Shown here piece after piece: positions 52,430 through 62,767 of a stretch of DNA of 64,000 nucleotides. The notes beneath the pieces were generated by a model. That model was given only the letters and a program-made list of their open reading frames with translations, was not told the DNA's origin and did no database searches. The stretch comes from an uncultured Balneolaceae bacterium. GTDB lineage: Bacteria > Bacteroidota > Rhodothermia > Balneolales > Balneolaceae. Each line of letters opens with the position of its first letter. The stretch's first letter is position 1. Location: NCBI GenBank assembly GCA_913057825.1, contig CAJXOW010000004.1, positions 19,549-83,548 on the forward strand, given 5' to 3'. Both the position numbers and the translations under genes were made by a program.

Positions 52430-54004
52430 TTACACGGCCTTTACGGCTACGCGGTTTCCTTTGACGCGGTTTTTGTGCATGACGCTTATCACTTTATTCG
52501 CTTCTTTGCCGGGGATTTCAACAATGGTGTGGTTTTGTTTGATCTCGATATCTCCGATCAGTTTGCCGGAAATGCCGGTTTCGCCGGTAATGGCTCCGAC
52601 CAGGTGACCCGGTCCGATTTTCTGCTGGTGTCCCACATTGAAATGCAGTTGAATCATTTTACCGTTTGATTGTCCGTTGCTTGCGCCATTTTGAACGAAA
52701 TCGTTTTCGTTTGAGTTTCCGTCCACTTGATGCTTCAAAAAGGCTGCAGCAATTTCCACCGGGGTGAAACGTCCATCAGCCGCCGCTTCGATCTGCTCGA
52801 TATAGGGTCGGAGTCCGCCTTTTTCAAGCGTTTCTATAACGTCATTCAGATGACCTTCCATACGGAATTCGGCAATCTCGTCGTTTGTCGGCATGCTCAG
52901 TTTTTCCAGTTTAATCTTGTTGTTACGCTCAATATACCGGAGCTGCTTGTTTTTACGCCCGGCGGTAAACGTAATGGCTGTTCCCGATCGACCGTAACGC
53001 CCGGTTCGACCGATACGGTGCACATAATATTCCGGATCCTGGGGAACATCGTAATTGAAGACTACATCGATGTCGTCCACATCAATACCTCGCGCGGCGA
53101 CATCGGTTGCCACCAGCATATCGATATGTCCGTTTCGAAACTTATCCATCACCCGGTCGCGCTGGTTCTGGTTCAGATCTCCGTTGATAAAGTCGCTGGC
53201 ATAGCCCCGCGTTTTCAACTTACGGGTTAGTTTCTCGGTCTGTCGTTTCGTATTACAAAATACCAGGGCCAGCTCGTACTCATTCAGATCCATAAATCGG
53301 CAGATCGCCTCGGTCCGTACCGAATCGCGCACTTCCACTACATACTGATCGATATTGGGAGCGGCAATCGATTCGCGTTCGATCGTTACGGTTTGCGGGT
53401 TGTTCATATAGCGATTCATAATCTTGCGAATCGACTTCGGAACGGTGGCCGAAAACATAACGGTTTGAACAGCACCGTTGGAATAGGAAAGAATTTTCTC
53501 CATATCGTCACGGAACCCCATATTCAGCATTTCATCGGCTTCGTCGAAGACCACCATCTGGAGTCCGTCGAGTTTGATCGTACCCCGCTTGAGGTGATCG
53601 ATCGTTCGACCCGGCGTACCGACGATAATCTGGGCACCGCGTTTGATAGATTTAATTTGCCGCTTAATCGGCTGTCCGCCATAAACGGGCACGACATTGA
53701 GTCCGCCGGTGTGCTGACCGATTTTCATGAGTTCTCCCGTTACCTGGATAGCCAGTTCCCGGGTCGGACATTGAATAATGGCCTGGGTTTGCTTGTTGTT
53801 TGTGTCCACTTTCTCCACAAGGGGGATGCCAAAGGCGGCCGTCTTACCGGTCCCGGTTTGAGCTTGTCCGACAAGATCCCGGTTATTCATAATATAGGGG
53901 ATACATTGTTCCTGGATCGGGGTCGGTTCTTCAAATCCCATATCGGAAAGTGAACGTAGTACTGCGTCGCTGAGATTCAACTCAGCAAAAGTAGAATGAT
54001 TCAT
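52430..54004 (-). CDS. DEAD-box ATP-dependent RNA helicase with DbpA-type RNA-binding tail
   Basis: 524 aa. Q motif at 7-31, motif I AQTGTGKT (48-55), PTREL (80-84), TPGR (130-133), DEAD (154-157), SAT in MFSATVP, and HRIGRTGR near 325-332. The C-terminal 75 residues form a DbpA RNA-binding domain (MIQLHFNVGHQQKIGPGHLVG). It resembles DeaD/CsdA or DbpA helicases acting in ribosome assembly and RNA turnover. Cold-shock regulation is common for this family but not visible here. Confidence 0.95.
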   Translation of the reverse strand: MNHSTFAELNLSDAVLRSLSDMGFEEPTPIQEQCIPYIMNNRDLVGQAQTGTGKTAAFGIPLVEKVDTNNKQTQAIIQCPTRELAIQVTGELMKIGQHTGGLNVVPVYGGQPIKRQIKSIKRGAQIIVGTPGRTIDHLKRGTIKLDGLQMVVFDEADEMLNMGFRDDMEKILSYSNGAVQTVMFSATVPKSIRKIMNRYMNNPQTVTIERESIAAPNIDQYVVEVRDSVRTEAICRFMDLNEYELALVFCNTKRQTEKLTRKLKTRGYASDFINGDLNQNQRDRVMDKFRNGHIDMLVATDVAARGIDVDDIDVVFNYDVPQDPEYYVHRIGRTGRYGRSGTAITFTAGRKNKQLRYIERNNKIKLEKLSMPTNDEIAEFRMEGHLNDVIETLEKGGLRPYIEQIEAAADGRFTPVEIAAAFLKHQVDGNSNENDFVQNGASNGQSNGKMIQLHFNVGHQQKIGPGHLVGAITGETGISGKLIGDIEIKQNHTIVEIPGKEANKVISVMHKNRVKGNRVAVKAV

Positions 54005-54258
54005 TCGTAAAAAATATTAAGTTGTGTTTAGTGTACCTGAAATCACGCCCGGTCCGCCCTATTTTATAAAAGACGGACTGCTTCCACCCAAACCGCGTGA
54101 CAGGTATAAACACATCCTGGAAAGAAAGGCTAGTAAAACCGATACTCTCAACGACAGGCAGACGCACTGCAACTTCAGAAGCACCTAATATACGAATAAA
54201 TCTTGAAAGACAAAGAAATAAGTTATTTTGAAGTCCTCTTTAATAAAACAACGTACTA

Positions 54259-55947
54259 TTGAAATTTTTCACTTCGCAGCTTACCCATATTATATCAAGT
54301 ACGGATACGCAATATAACTTAAAGCGGCTGGCACGTTTCGTGGGGATTTTGACGCTGGTAATCATCCTGTATTCCGTCGTGTTTCACTTTATCATGGAAT
54401 ACGAGGGACAGGATCACAGCTGGATCACCGGTCTTTACTGGACCCTTACGGTTATGTCAACGCTCGGATTCGGGGATATTACTTTTACCAGTGACCTGGG
54501 ACGCATCTTTTCGGTTATTGTGCTGGTTTCGGGCATGTTATCGCTGCTGATCCTGCTGCCCTTCACCTTTATCCAGTTTTTCTATGCCCCCTGGCTCGAG
54601 GCGCAGGCCAAAGCCCGCGCACCAAGGGAAGTGCCGCAAGATACGAAAGATCATATCATCATAACCCATTACAACCCCGTTACCCGTGCATTAATGGACA
54701 AGCTGGATCAGTATAACTATAACTACGTTATGTTAGTGGGCGAGTTGGCCAAGGCGCTCGAATATTATGACCAGGGATATAACGTGGTCTTTGGCGACCT
54801 GGACGACCCGGATACCTACGGCAGGCTCCGCGTCACGCAGGCTGCGATGGTCGTGGCAAACGGGACCGACATGGTAAATTCCAACATCTGCAATACGGTG
54901 CGCGAGCTGGACGAAGATGTTACCATTGTATCCACGGCCGACTCACAAGATTCTATCGACCTGCTCAAACTGGCCGGCGCGGATCATGTCATTCGCATGG
55001 GAGATATGATGGGACGGGCCCTGTCGCGGCGGACTATCGGACAAGACAGCCGGCTTCATGTAATTGGACGTTTTGACCAACTTGTTCTTGCCGAAGCCAT
55101 GGCCCATCAAACTCCGCTGGTCGGCAAGACGTTGAAGGAAAGCAGGTTAAGAGAAGAGATGGGCATTAACCTCGTCGGGATCTGGGAGCGGGGAGCGTTT
55201 TTAAAACCCCGCCCCGAGCTTACCATTAAAAAAGAAAGCATTCTCATCATGGCCGGATCCACCGAACAACTCAGGACGTATGACGAATACATGGCTATAT
55301 ACCGCGCCAACGATCACCCGGTCATCATCGTCGGTGCCGGCCGTGTGGGACGTGGTATCGCCGAGTCCTTTGACGAACGGGGACTCGATTACCGGATCAT
55401 AGACAAGAATCCGGACCGCATAAAAAATGACGAGCACTTTATACAGGGATCAGCGGAAGATTTCAGTACCCTCGAAAATGCAGGTATCCGGGAGGCCCCC
55501 TGCATTCTGATCACTACGCATGATGACGACATGAACATCTATCTAACCATCTACGCCCGAAAATTGCGCCCAAATATTCAAATCATCAGTCGGTCCACCC
55601 TGCAACGAAATGTCAACACCCTGCATCGGGGCGGCGCCGATTTTGTACTGTCTTATGCCACCATGGGCGCCAATGCCATTTTCAATATCCTGGAACGCAA
55701 CGATATTATTATAGTAGCTGAAGGTTTGAATGTGTTTACCGTAACCACCCCGGGTAAGCTGGTGGGAAAAACACTGGTAGAGTCGAATATCAGGCAGCAG
55801 ACGGGATGCAACGTGTTATCCATCCGCAAAGACGGTCAACAGATCATCAATCCCGATCCAGATGAACAAATTACGGGGCATAGCGAATTGGTGTTGGTCG
55901 GTACGTCGGAAGATGAGAAACAATTTATGACGCATTTCAGGGAGTAA
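54259..55947 (+). CDS. Potassium channel with two RCK modules (Kch/MthK-like)
   Basis: 562 aa, TTG start at 54259. Two spans flank the pore helix and filter STLGFGD (67-73), the K+ selectivity signature. The first RCK-N domain starts at HIIITHYNP with a degenerate Gly motif; a TrkA-C domain follows (TPLVGKTLKESRLREEM). The second RCK-N is canonical (VIIVGAGRVGRG, about 355-366), with a final TrkA-C (TPGKLVGKTLVESN). Tandem RCK modules on one subunit mean a tetramer carries the full eight-module gating ring. Ligand gating by nucleotides or ions expected. Confidence 0.94.
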   Translation: MKFFTSQLTHIISSTDTQYNLKRLARFVGILTLVIILYSVVFHFIMEYEGQDHSWITGLYWTLTVMSTLGFGDITFTSDLGRIFSVIVLVSGMLSLLILLPFTFIQFFYAPWLEAQAKARAPREVPQDTKDHIIITHYNPVTRALMDKLDQYNYNYVMLVGELAKALEYYDQGYNVVFGDLDDPDTYGRLRVTQAAMVVANGTDMVNSNICNTVRELDEDVTIVSTADSQDSIDLLKLAGADHVIRMGDMMGRALSRRTIGQDSRLHVIGRFDQLVLAEAMAHQTPLVGKTLKESRLREEMGINLVGIWERGAFLKPRPELTIKKESILIMAGSTEQLRTYDEYMAIYRANDHPVIIVGAGRVGRGIAESFDERGLDYRIIDKNPDRIKNDEHFIQGSAEDFSTLENAGIREAPCILITTHDDDMNIYLTIYARKLRPNIQIISRSTLQRNVNTLHRGGADFVLSYATMGANAIFNILERNDIIIVAEGLNVFTVTTPGKLVGKTLVESNIRQQTGCNVLSIRKDGQQIINPDPDEQITGHSELVLVGTSEDEKQFMTHFRE

Positions 55948-56087
55948 TCCTTACATAGCAATGGGGAGCGAGACACTATATAGTGGCATGCCGCTTATTT
56001 GTATAAAACAGATGAATATAATAAGTTATGCTAGATTAGTTTTAAGCATTCTAAACATTTGACACAACTAATTGGGGGAACAGGGGC

Positions 56088-56750
56088 ATGAGAGCATTAC
56101 ACTGGATTACCGGGGTATCGGTACTAACCGGCATGGTATTCTTTATTTTTGGTCTTTTTGGGTCTCTTTGGACTGCACTTCTTTTATCTATGTCTGTGGT
56201 GGTATTCTATTTCTTCATTCTGTTGGTATATATTATTCAGAAGAGCCAGTCAAACTGGGACCGGGTTATCGGCATCGGGGTATTGGTCTTGTTGACCGGT
56301 TTTGCCCTTCGATCCGGTCTTTCCTCGTACAGCTTTGCCAAATGGAATCACCAATTGCTTACAAAAAAGATCCGCTCAACGATCGATAGGGGGATCTTGG
56401 CGGTACATCTGAACACGCCGCTGTTGAAAACGCTGAAAACCCGCTACCGGGGAAATCCGGAGACCCAAAACCTGTACCGGCTTTTTATGGAACAAAACCG
56501 TGGTCAACTGGAGCAATCCGGAAACCTCACTCGATATATCCCCCGTGATCAGCAGAAAGAACATCGAGATGACCCCCCTTTACTTTATTACGACTCGACC
56601 GAAACAGCTGATAAAATAGTGCTTGTCGGTCACTCGGGTTTTGGAAATGGAAAACAACCTGACTTCACGAATTATGACGGCTCGAGAGGAAATTTGCAAT
56701 ACAAGGCTATTCTAACACCAAAAGGAGTGAATTATGTTAAAGAAAATTAA
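56088..56750 (+). CDS. Unknown membrane protein, first of a three-gene operon
   Basis: 220 aa. Two or three N-terminal spans (about 7-27, 29-50, 62-82), then an extracytoplasmic or cytoplasmic part with many Gln/Asn/Arg, ending NYDGSRGNLQYKAILTPKGV. No family recognised. An AGGGG-rich stretch precedes the ATG at 56088. Its last 17 bases overlap the next gene, so the two are coupled. Confidence 0.75.
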   Translation: MRALHWITGVSVLTGMVFFIFGLFGSLWTALLLSMSVVVFYFFILLVYIIQKSQSNWDRVIGIGVLVLLTGFALRSGLSSYSFAKWNHQLLTKKIRSTIDRGILAVHLNTPLLKTLKTRYRGNPETQNLYRLFMEQNRGQLEQSGNLTRYIPRDQQKEHRDDPPLLYYDSTETADKIVLVGHSGFGNGKQPDFTNYDGSRGNLQYKAILTPKGVNYVKEN

Positions 56751-57480
56751 AAATATATCCTGGGTGGAATGGGTGCTTATCGGGGGATTCGTTATCCTCT
56801 TGCTTGGGCTCCCACTGCTGGCTTCCTACCTGTTTGGAGAGACTGATAGCTGGGGGACTCTCTATTCGCCCTGGTCACATGCGGTCAATATCAATACGGA
56901 AATTGCCATTGAAGAATTCAGATCGGGTCAGTCCCCCGACGAGATGTTCCTCAGTTACCACCTTATGGCTTTCCTGGGGATTCTGCTCTTTTACATCATC
57001 GGACCGGGGCTGCTGATCATAAACGGCATCGGGGCTTCTGGCGCCAAACGGGAGAATGGTTCTCGAGGAACCTTTCAAGTGGGTTTGGTACTGGTGCTGG
57101 CCGGAATCATCAACCTCGGACTGGAAGCAGCCATCTCTCCGACGGTTCATCAGAACTCGCGACAATCGGCTGCCGTATCCGAGCTTAAGGACCAGATGCG
57201 CCATGAAATGTTGAAAATTGGTATTGCTTCATACGAGCATTACGTTTTACCGGATTCTCTTGGAGGGAATGGTGGGAGTTTTGAAGGTCTCAGCCTGGAC
57301 GCTATCGCCGCCGGACTCGATTTCCCAACGACCGACTACCGGCTCGTCCCGGTTTCCGATACGCTGGTGAAAATTGTAGGGGTTAGACCATCACCTTCCC
57401 CTTCCGTTCAAAAAGACTCCATACGCCTCGTGGCACACAGCCATCCCAATACAATTATGGACTGGCAACAATCAAACTAG
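56734..57480 (+). CDS. Unknown membrane protein, second of a three-gene operon
   Basis: 248 aa. Spans at about 10-32, 78-102 and 113-133. Between the first and second spans lies a short loop with DSWGTLYSPW; after residue 140 a soluble part with SYEHYVLPDSLGGNGG. No family recognised and no catalytic motif. ATG overlaps the upstream gene by 17 bases. Confidence 0.75.
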   Translation: MLKKIKNISWVEWVLIGGFVILLLGLPLLASYLFGETDSWGTLYSPWSHAVNINTEIAIEEFRSGQSPDEMFLSYHLMAFLGILLFYIIGPGLLIINGIGASGAKRENGSRGTFQVGLVLVLAGIINLGLEAAISPTVHQNSRQSAAVSELKDQMRHEMLKIGIASYEHYVLPDSLGGNGGSFEGLSLDAIAAGLDFPTTDYRLVPVSDTLVKIVGVRPSPSPSVQKDSIRLVAHSHPNTIMDWQQSN

Positions 57481-57531
57481 ATGTACCGGTCAGCCAAATA
57501 AATATTTCGACATATAAAAAACAGGGGATTT

Positions 57532-58143
57532 ATGAACTGTCCGAATTGCAATAAAAAACCTGTCGGGCTTTTCCCGGGGTTTCGATTGAAACGTGTGGGA
57601 TTCAAACAAGCGTTCAACGGATATTTCAGATGCAAGCATTGCGGAACCCTGCTCGAGCAGGAAGAGGAATCTGGGCTACCAAAGTACGAGAAACCTTATA
57701 CTTATATTCAAGTCGTGTTTACGCTGCTGATTTTGGGCTGCGGTTTACTGGCTATGTACACAATCGGTATGAGCAACTGGTCTTCGCCAGGTGTTTTGGC
57801 AGGGTTGGTGGTTTTATTGACGGGTTTGATTGGTATTCAGGACTCCTATTTCAGGCCTCGCTATTGGATCATCAAGGAAGCCGACATGAAAAGTTCGGAT
57901 CAAAAACCATCCTACAAATTAACTTCACAGGGATGGACCATCTTTAGCCTCTACTGTATTATAGCAATAGCGCTGTTTCTCATCACGCCCTCTTATCTTG
58001 ATGAAGCAGACTTCTCAAAATGGACCATACTCACGGGTGCATTCCTTTACAGCGCGGTCGTGATCGGCGGTGCTATTTATATCATTACCAGCTACTCAAC
58101 GCCGGAGGGAGAAACGCAAACACACCAAACAGAAGAGGGTTAA
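57532..58143 (+). CDS. Zinc-ribbon membrane protein of unknown function, third of the operon
   Basis: 203 aa. The N-terminal zinc ribbon has MNCPNCNKK and CKHCGT (CxxC...CxxC, residues 3-6 and 34-37), followed by four predicted spans between about 60 and 193. CAGGGG lies just before the ATG. Such zinc-ribbon/TM proteins are often of unknown role; here it closes a three-gene run of membrane proteins 51 bases after the second gene. Confidence 0.78.
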   Translation: MNCPNCNKKPVGLFPGFRLKRVGFKQAFNGYFRCKHCGTLLEQEEESGLPKYEKPYTYIQVVFTLLILGCGLLAMYTIGMSNWSSPGVLAGLVVLLTGLIGIQDSYFRPRYWIIKEADMKSSDQKPSYKLTSQGWTIFSLYCIIAIALFLITPSYLDEADFSKWTILTGAFLYSAVVIGGAIYIITSYSTPEGETQTHQTEEG

Positions 58144-58287
58144 AAGTATAGAACCTCGAAGAAGGATAATTTTAACTTTAAATCGCCGTGAAGTCACATG
58201 CCTCCAACATAGCAAGACCTTGCTGGAAGTATACTATCAGGAAGTTCATTTTAAGTTTCGCCTTCTTCTTCAAAACCTTTCAACCAT

Positions 58288-59934
58288 TCAATATACTTCA
58301 TCAATATTGCTGCTGGAGCCCCGGATAGACTGTTTTTGAAAACGGCAGGTGACCTTTGTTCCCTTATCATCAGAATCGAGGTCTATTGAAGCGGAAAGTT
58401 GCTTGGCCAGGGTCTTGATAATGGTAAACCCCATCGATTCGGCTTCCTTAAGGGAAAAGCTTTCCGGCAGTCCCTCACCATCATCCTCCACCGACATGGC
58501 GATTTCATTACCTGTTTTTTGGACCGAGATCCGGATAGTTCCCTCTTCGCCTGTGAAAGCATGCTTGCCGGCGTTGGTGATCAGCTCATTCAGCATCAAG
58601 GCACAGGGTACGGCTTGGTTAATGTTGATATCAACGGGATCGGCTTCAATAATCCAATTTAATTCCGTCTGTGCAACCACGGTCTGCTTAATTGTATCGA
58701 CAAGATCCTCCACATAACTCTTGAAATTTATGGTCGATAAAGAATCCGATTTATACAGTTTATCATGGATCAATCCCATGCTGTGCAGCCTCATTTCACT
58801 GCTCTCCAATAACTCTTGATAGTACTTGTTATCTACTTTAAAACGCTGTATCTGCAACAATCCGGATATCACCGCCAGGTTATTTTTTACGCGATGGTGA
58901 ATTTCCTGCAAAAGTACATTTTTTTCTTCCAGCGACGATTGTAGTTTCTGAAAGGTTAGGAAGCGATCAAGTTTAGTCGTCAGCGTATCGGCAATTGCTT
59001 TGATTAAATCTTCTTCCTCATCAAGAAAAGGAGTCGATCCGGTCGTTGGCCGCTCCTCGGTATAAGCTATGGTGATGGTCAGGGGCAATCCCTCTATAAA
59101 AGTGTCGGTTTCCGTAAGTTTATCGACGCCCCCCGTGTAGCCATCAGTACTATAGGAGGTGCCGTCAAATTCAATTCGAGCCTCTGTTATTTCAGGATAT
59201 TGCCAGCCCTCCGGCAAGTATTTTACCGCCTTGTTCAACAGTTCATCAACCGTGTACTCCTTCTCGGACAGATTGGCAATTTTATACAGGCAGCTTTGTT
59301 CCTTAACCCGTTCCTCCAATTGGGACATCAGCTTCTTCTGCTCGGTTATATCGGTGGATATCCCGCATATGCAATCCTCATAATTGGGGACCCCTTTCAA
59401 TGGATATTTGATGGAGTAGAAATGTTTGACCTCTCCGTTCACCGGAATTTCTTCCTCGGCTGTTACCGGCCGATCACTTTCCAACGCCAACCTGTCATTT
59501 TCTCGTATGTTATCGGGCAGACTTTTGCCCAATATCTCTGCCGCCGTTCGTCCCATCACCTGGTTCCGCTCGACTCCGAATAGTTCTAAAAATGCGTCAT
59601 TGACCAACCGCAACGAACCGTCGGCATCTTTAACATAGATAACCGCCTGGGTCTGATTGATAATTGCGCCAAACAGTTGACGGTGTTCATCAATCTCTTT
59701 ATGAGCTTTCTCAAGCTGTTTTTGGTGCACACCAATTTGCCCGGCATAACGCCTCAACAATTGGTACAGTATAATCCCGGTCACCATCACAAACAGAAGG
59801 CCTTTGACCGTCTGAACCGTTATGGAGGCCGACTGGTCAACGTACCAATAAGAAGTGACTAAATCGGAAGCAATTATATAAATAGAGGCGATAAGCACAT
59901 ATACGAGGCTTACCGTCTTAGCATTTAGCGACAT
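58288..59934 (-). CDS. PAS-domain sensor histidine kinase (HisKA_2/HATPase), orphan
   Basis: 548 aa. Two N-terminal spans (about 9-30, 38-60), a PAS domain at about 84-200 (VIYVKDADGSLRLVNDAFLELFG), a GAF-like central part (about 215-330), then HisKA_2 with EIHHRVKNNLAVISG (His346/347) and HATPase with ALMLNELITNAGKHAF and VEDDGEGL. This kinase class often signals to single-domain or output-less receivers. No response regulator gene is in the window. Confidence 0.92.
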   Translation of the reverse strand: MSLNAKTVSLVYVLIASIYIIASDLVTSYWYVDQSASITVQTVKGLLFVMVTGIILYQLLRRYAGQIGVHQKQLEKAHKEIDEHRQLFGAIINQTQAVIYVKDADGSLRLVNDAFLELFGVERNQVMGRTAAEILGKSLPDNIRENDRLALESDRPVTAEEEIPVNGEVKHFYSIKYPLKGVPNYEDCICGISTDITEQKKLMSQLEERVKEQSCLYKIANLSEKEYTVDELLNKAVKYLPEGWQYPEITEARIEFDGTSYSTDGYTGGVDKLTETDTFIEGLPLTITIAYTEERPTTGSTPFLDEEEDLIKAIADTLTTKLDRFLTFQKLQSSLEEKNVLLQEIHHRVKNNLAVISGLLQIQRFKVDNKYYQELLESSEMRLHSMGLIHDKLYKSDSLSTINFKSYVEDLVDTIKQTVVAQTELNWIIEADPVDININQAVPCALMLNELITNAGKHAFTGEEGTIRISVQKTGNEIAMSVEDDGEGLPESFSLKEAESMGFTIIKTLAKQLSASIDLDSDDKGTKVTCRFQKQSIRGSSSNIDEVY

Positions 59935-60087
59935 TATAGCTCTTGTTGCATGGAACAGCCGATATCGAAATCCTCAATATCTGAAACTACAATCTATTTA
60001 AAACCATTGATTTTTAAAAGCTTGCTGCTGGAGTCGGCCGGATTTTTATAAATCTGCCGCGGAAAAGCCTTTCCCGTTCAGATGGCC

Positions 60088-62487
60088 CTATTTAATCAGT
60101 ACCATTAACTTTGATTGTTGATCGTTCTGTGTTTTGAGCCGGTAAAGATAGAAGCCGCTCGCCACACTTCGACCCATGCCGTTTTTTCCGTTCCATCGGA
60201 CTTGGTGTCGGCCGGCAGGCAGGGGTTCATCGATGAGCGTTTTTATTTTTCTGCCTTGAACATTATAGATCTCCAGATCGACTTCTTGTCTTTCCGGCAA
60301 CATGAAAGCAATAGTGGTGGATGGGTTGAAAGGATTGGGATAGTTCGGTTTTAATTTAATTTTCCCCGGTCGCTCCGGCAACCGGTGTGAGTCCTTGATT
60401 CCGGTGTACGTTGAATCCCAAACCGATTCGAGCGGCCAGACGGTAATGGTATCCAGCCGGGCCGATCCCTCTTTGGTATATAACCGCAACCCGGTGGTGT
60501 TCTTACCCGGAAATATTCGTTCGGTCAATACGCGTTTTCCATCTTCGGCAAAAACCTCTATCGAAGATCGGTCTACGAGAATGCGCATCTTCAGCCGGTT
60601 ATCCGGTATTGATAGGGGGGCTGCATGAATACCGGGAAACTGCTGGTGGAAGTCAACCATACCGGAACCGGTTCTGTCAATGAATAGTTCTTCGGATGCT
60701 GCATTGTAACCGACCATAGTAGAGTCCTCATTGCTTCTTCTTAGAATAATACCCGCTACCGTCGCCGAGTTGATTTCGAGCGACAGTTCAATATCCAGAA
60801 GTCGTTCCTTTACTCCCTTATCACTTAGATAATTCGATGGACCCTGAATCGTCCGATTCACAATCTGAGTCGAATCCTTTCTTAACTTCGACAGCTCTGC
60901 AACCGGTGTTTGAATCAGGCTATATTCTCCATACTCCTCTTCGATTAGCTGCCAGGTTCTCGGCAGCGTCATGCTCCCGCGCCAGGGAGAAGTGGGGATA
61001 TCCCGCGCATATTGCCAATCATTCATCCATGCCAACCCGATGGTCCGACCGTCTGTTTCGGGAATATTATTCCAGCTCATAAAAGCATAAAAATCCCTCC
61101 CGTAATCCACCCATTTGATCTTTCCTTTTTCTCTAAACGCCGCCTCATCGTCAAAGACGATATGATCCACATTGATATGCCCCCAACTACCCTTATGGTG
61201 ATCATAAATTTCGATGCGGGCCGAGTCTCCCAGGTACTTCTCCACATTCCAGAAATCCCAGTGTAGTGCCTCAGTATCCCTCCCCGTACTGTTCCGTACG
61301 GTATCCCCTTTCACGATTAACTGCATACCGGTCTCCCCGGGATGATTACCGCCTCCGATCAGGAAGTTGATGTAATCCTGCCGGATCTCGAAAACCGGCG
61401 AGCGCAGCACCCCGGTCGACCCATCTCCCTTATAAAACGTATTCACCAGTCGCACCCCCAGGTAATTACTCACGGTCCGCTGGTTGGACAGGGTGCCTTT
61501 TGCCGGATTCGGTCCGAAGGCGTCCCCGTTGGCAGTCCAATCGCCATAGTCTTCGGACTCAAAATCCTCAAATAACGTTGCCCGGTGGATGCGGGCATCA
61601 TATCCTCCTTGATCCCACAGAAAATTGCGTCCGTCAAATGAACCCACAAAATATTGGCTTGCGGAACCCGAGTGAGGACCCCCGCGATTTATATCCACCT
61701 GCAATACCCATTTTTCCCTACCCGGCTGATTATGGACCGGCAGTTGAAAAAGATCCGGCACCTCCCAGAGTCCCCCGGTAGCCGCTTCGGGACCGAAAGT
61801 GCTCAGCAATTGCCACTGTTTCAGATTGGACGAGCCATAAAATTGTACCTGCCTGCGCCCCGACAGAGTAATGGCCATAATCCATCGGCCGGTTTCGTCG
61901 TGCCAGAACACTTTGGGATCCCTGAAACTGTGGGATTGCAGATCAAGCACCGGGTTGCCGCTATACCGGGTCCAGGTCGATCCCTCATCGGTACTGTAGG
62001 CCAGGTGCTGCGTTTGAAGCCCGTCGGATTTATAATGAGCCGTATAGATGGCCACCATCGGCGGATTTTCGGACGTGCCGAAACCGCTGGTATTCTGATG
62101 GTCTATCACGGCACTTCCGCTGAATATCATATACTGAGGCGTTTCCGGAATCGCAACCGGCTGGTGTTGCCAATGCATCAGATCACGGCTTTTGGCATGT
62201 CCCCAGCTCATATTTCCCCACGTGTTTCCCTCCGGATTATATTGGTAAAAAAGATGGTACCATCCTCTCCAATACACCAATCCATTCGGATCATTCGTCC
62301 AGTTTTGCTTCGGGCTGAAATGAAACTGGGGGCGATGTGGTTCATTGTAAATTTCGTCTCCCAAATGCATTTGCGCTGATGTGCCCTGAAAGGAGACAGC
62401 CAATAGAGTCAATACGAGGATAATAAGCCCGCCATTGTTTTTGAAAATCAGGCCTTCCAGGTTAATATGTGAAGAAATAAGCTTCAT
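60088..62487 (-). CDS. GH32 fructan hydrolase (levanase/inulinase type), secreted by T9SS
   Basis: 799 aa. Signal peptide to about 38. Active site: WTNDPNGL with nucleophile D66, RDPKVF (R189-D190-P191), WEVPDLF with acid/base E242. A carbohydrate-binding-like domain is inserted in the blade region (about 300-450: TLFEDFESEDYGDWTANGDAFG ending VDHIVFDDEAAF), typical of large Bacteroidota GH32 enzymes. A C-terminal beta-sandwich follows. The last 84 residues (716-799) are a FlgD-like type IX secretion tail starting YPNPFNPSTT. It should cut beta-2,1/2,6 fructan outside the cell. Confidence 0.94.
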   Translation of the reverse strand: MKLISSHINLEGLIFKNNGGLIILVLTLLAVSFQGTSAQMHLGDEIYNEPHRPQFHFSPKQNWTNDPNGLVYWRGWYHLFYQYNPEGNTWGNMSWGHAKSRDLMHWQHQPVAIPETPQYMIFSGSAVIDHQNTSGFGTSENPPMVAIYTAHYKSDGLQTQHLAYSTDEGSTWTRYSGNPVLDLQSHSFRDPKVFWHDETGRWIMAITLSGRRQVQFYGSSNLKQWQLLSTFGPEAATGGLWEVPDLFQLPVHNQPGREKWVLQVDINRGGPHSGSASQYFVGSFDGRNFLWDQGGYDARIHRATLFEDFESEDYGDWTANGDAFGPNPAKGTLSNQRTVSNYLGVRLVNTFYKGDGSTGVLRSPVFEIRQDYINFLIGGGNHPGETGMQLIVKGDTVRNSTGRDTEALHWDFWNVEKYLGDSARIEIYDHHKGSWGHINVDHIVFDDEAAFREKGKIKWVDYGRDFYAFMSWNNIPETDGRTIGLAWMNDWQYARDIPTSPWRGSMTLPRTWQLIEEEYGEYSLIQTPVAELSKLRKDSTQIVNRTIQGPSNYLSDKGVKERLLDIELSLEINSATVAGIILRRSNEDSTMVGYNAASEELFIDRTGSGMVDFHQQFPGIHAAPLSIPDNRLKMRILVDRSSIEVFAEDGKRVLTERIFPGKNTTGLRLYTKEGSARLDTITVWPLESVWDSTYTGIKDSHRLPERPGKIKLKPNYPNPFNPSTTIAFMLPERQEVDLEIYNVQGRKIKTLIDEPLPAGRHQVRWNGKNGMGRSVASGFYLYRLKTQNDQQSKLMVLIK

Positions 62488-62767
62488 AAAAGGGAATCGT
62501 ATTCATATTAATGTTGCACTGGTTGCCTGAAGCTTCATGGTCGGGCCGATTAATCACGCGGGAATTCGCTGCCGGCTGCAATGTTACTTGGTCTTTTTAA
62601 ACCTAATATAGAACTCTAATGAAATAAAGAACTGGTTTTTATCATAAGGAGTGGCATAAACTCCGGCTTATGTTTTCAATATTAACTTTATCCCGGAATT
62701 TTAAAAGCATTACTCAAATACCGTTCAATTTAATCATTATTATATACTAAGATATTTATAGACAGAC

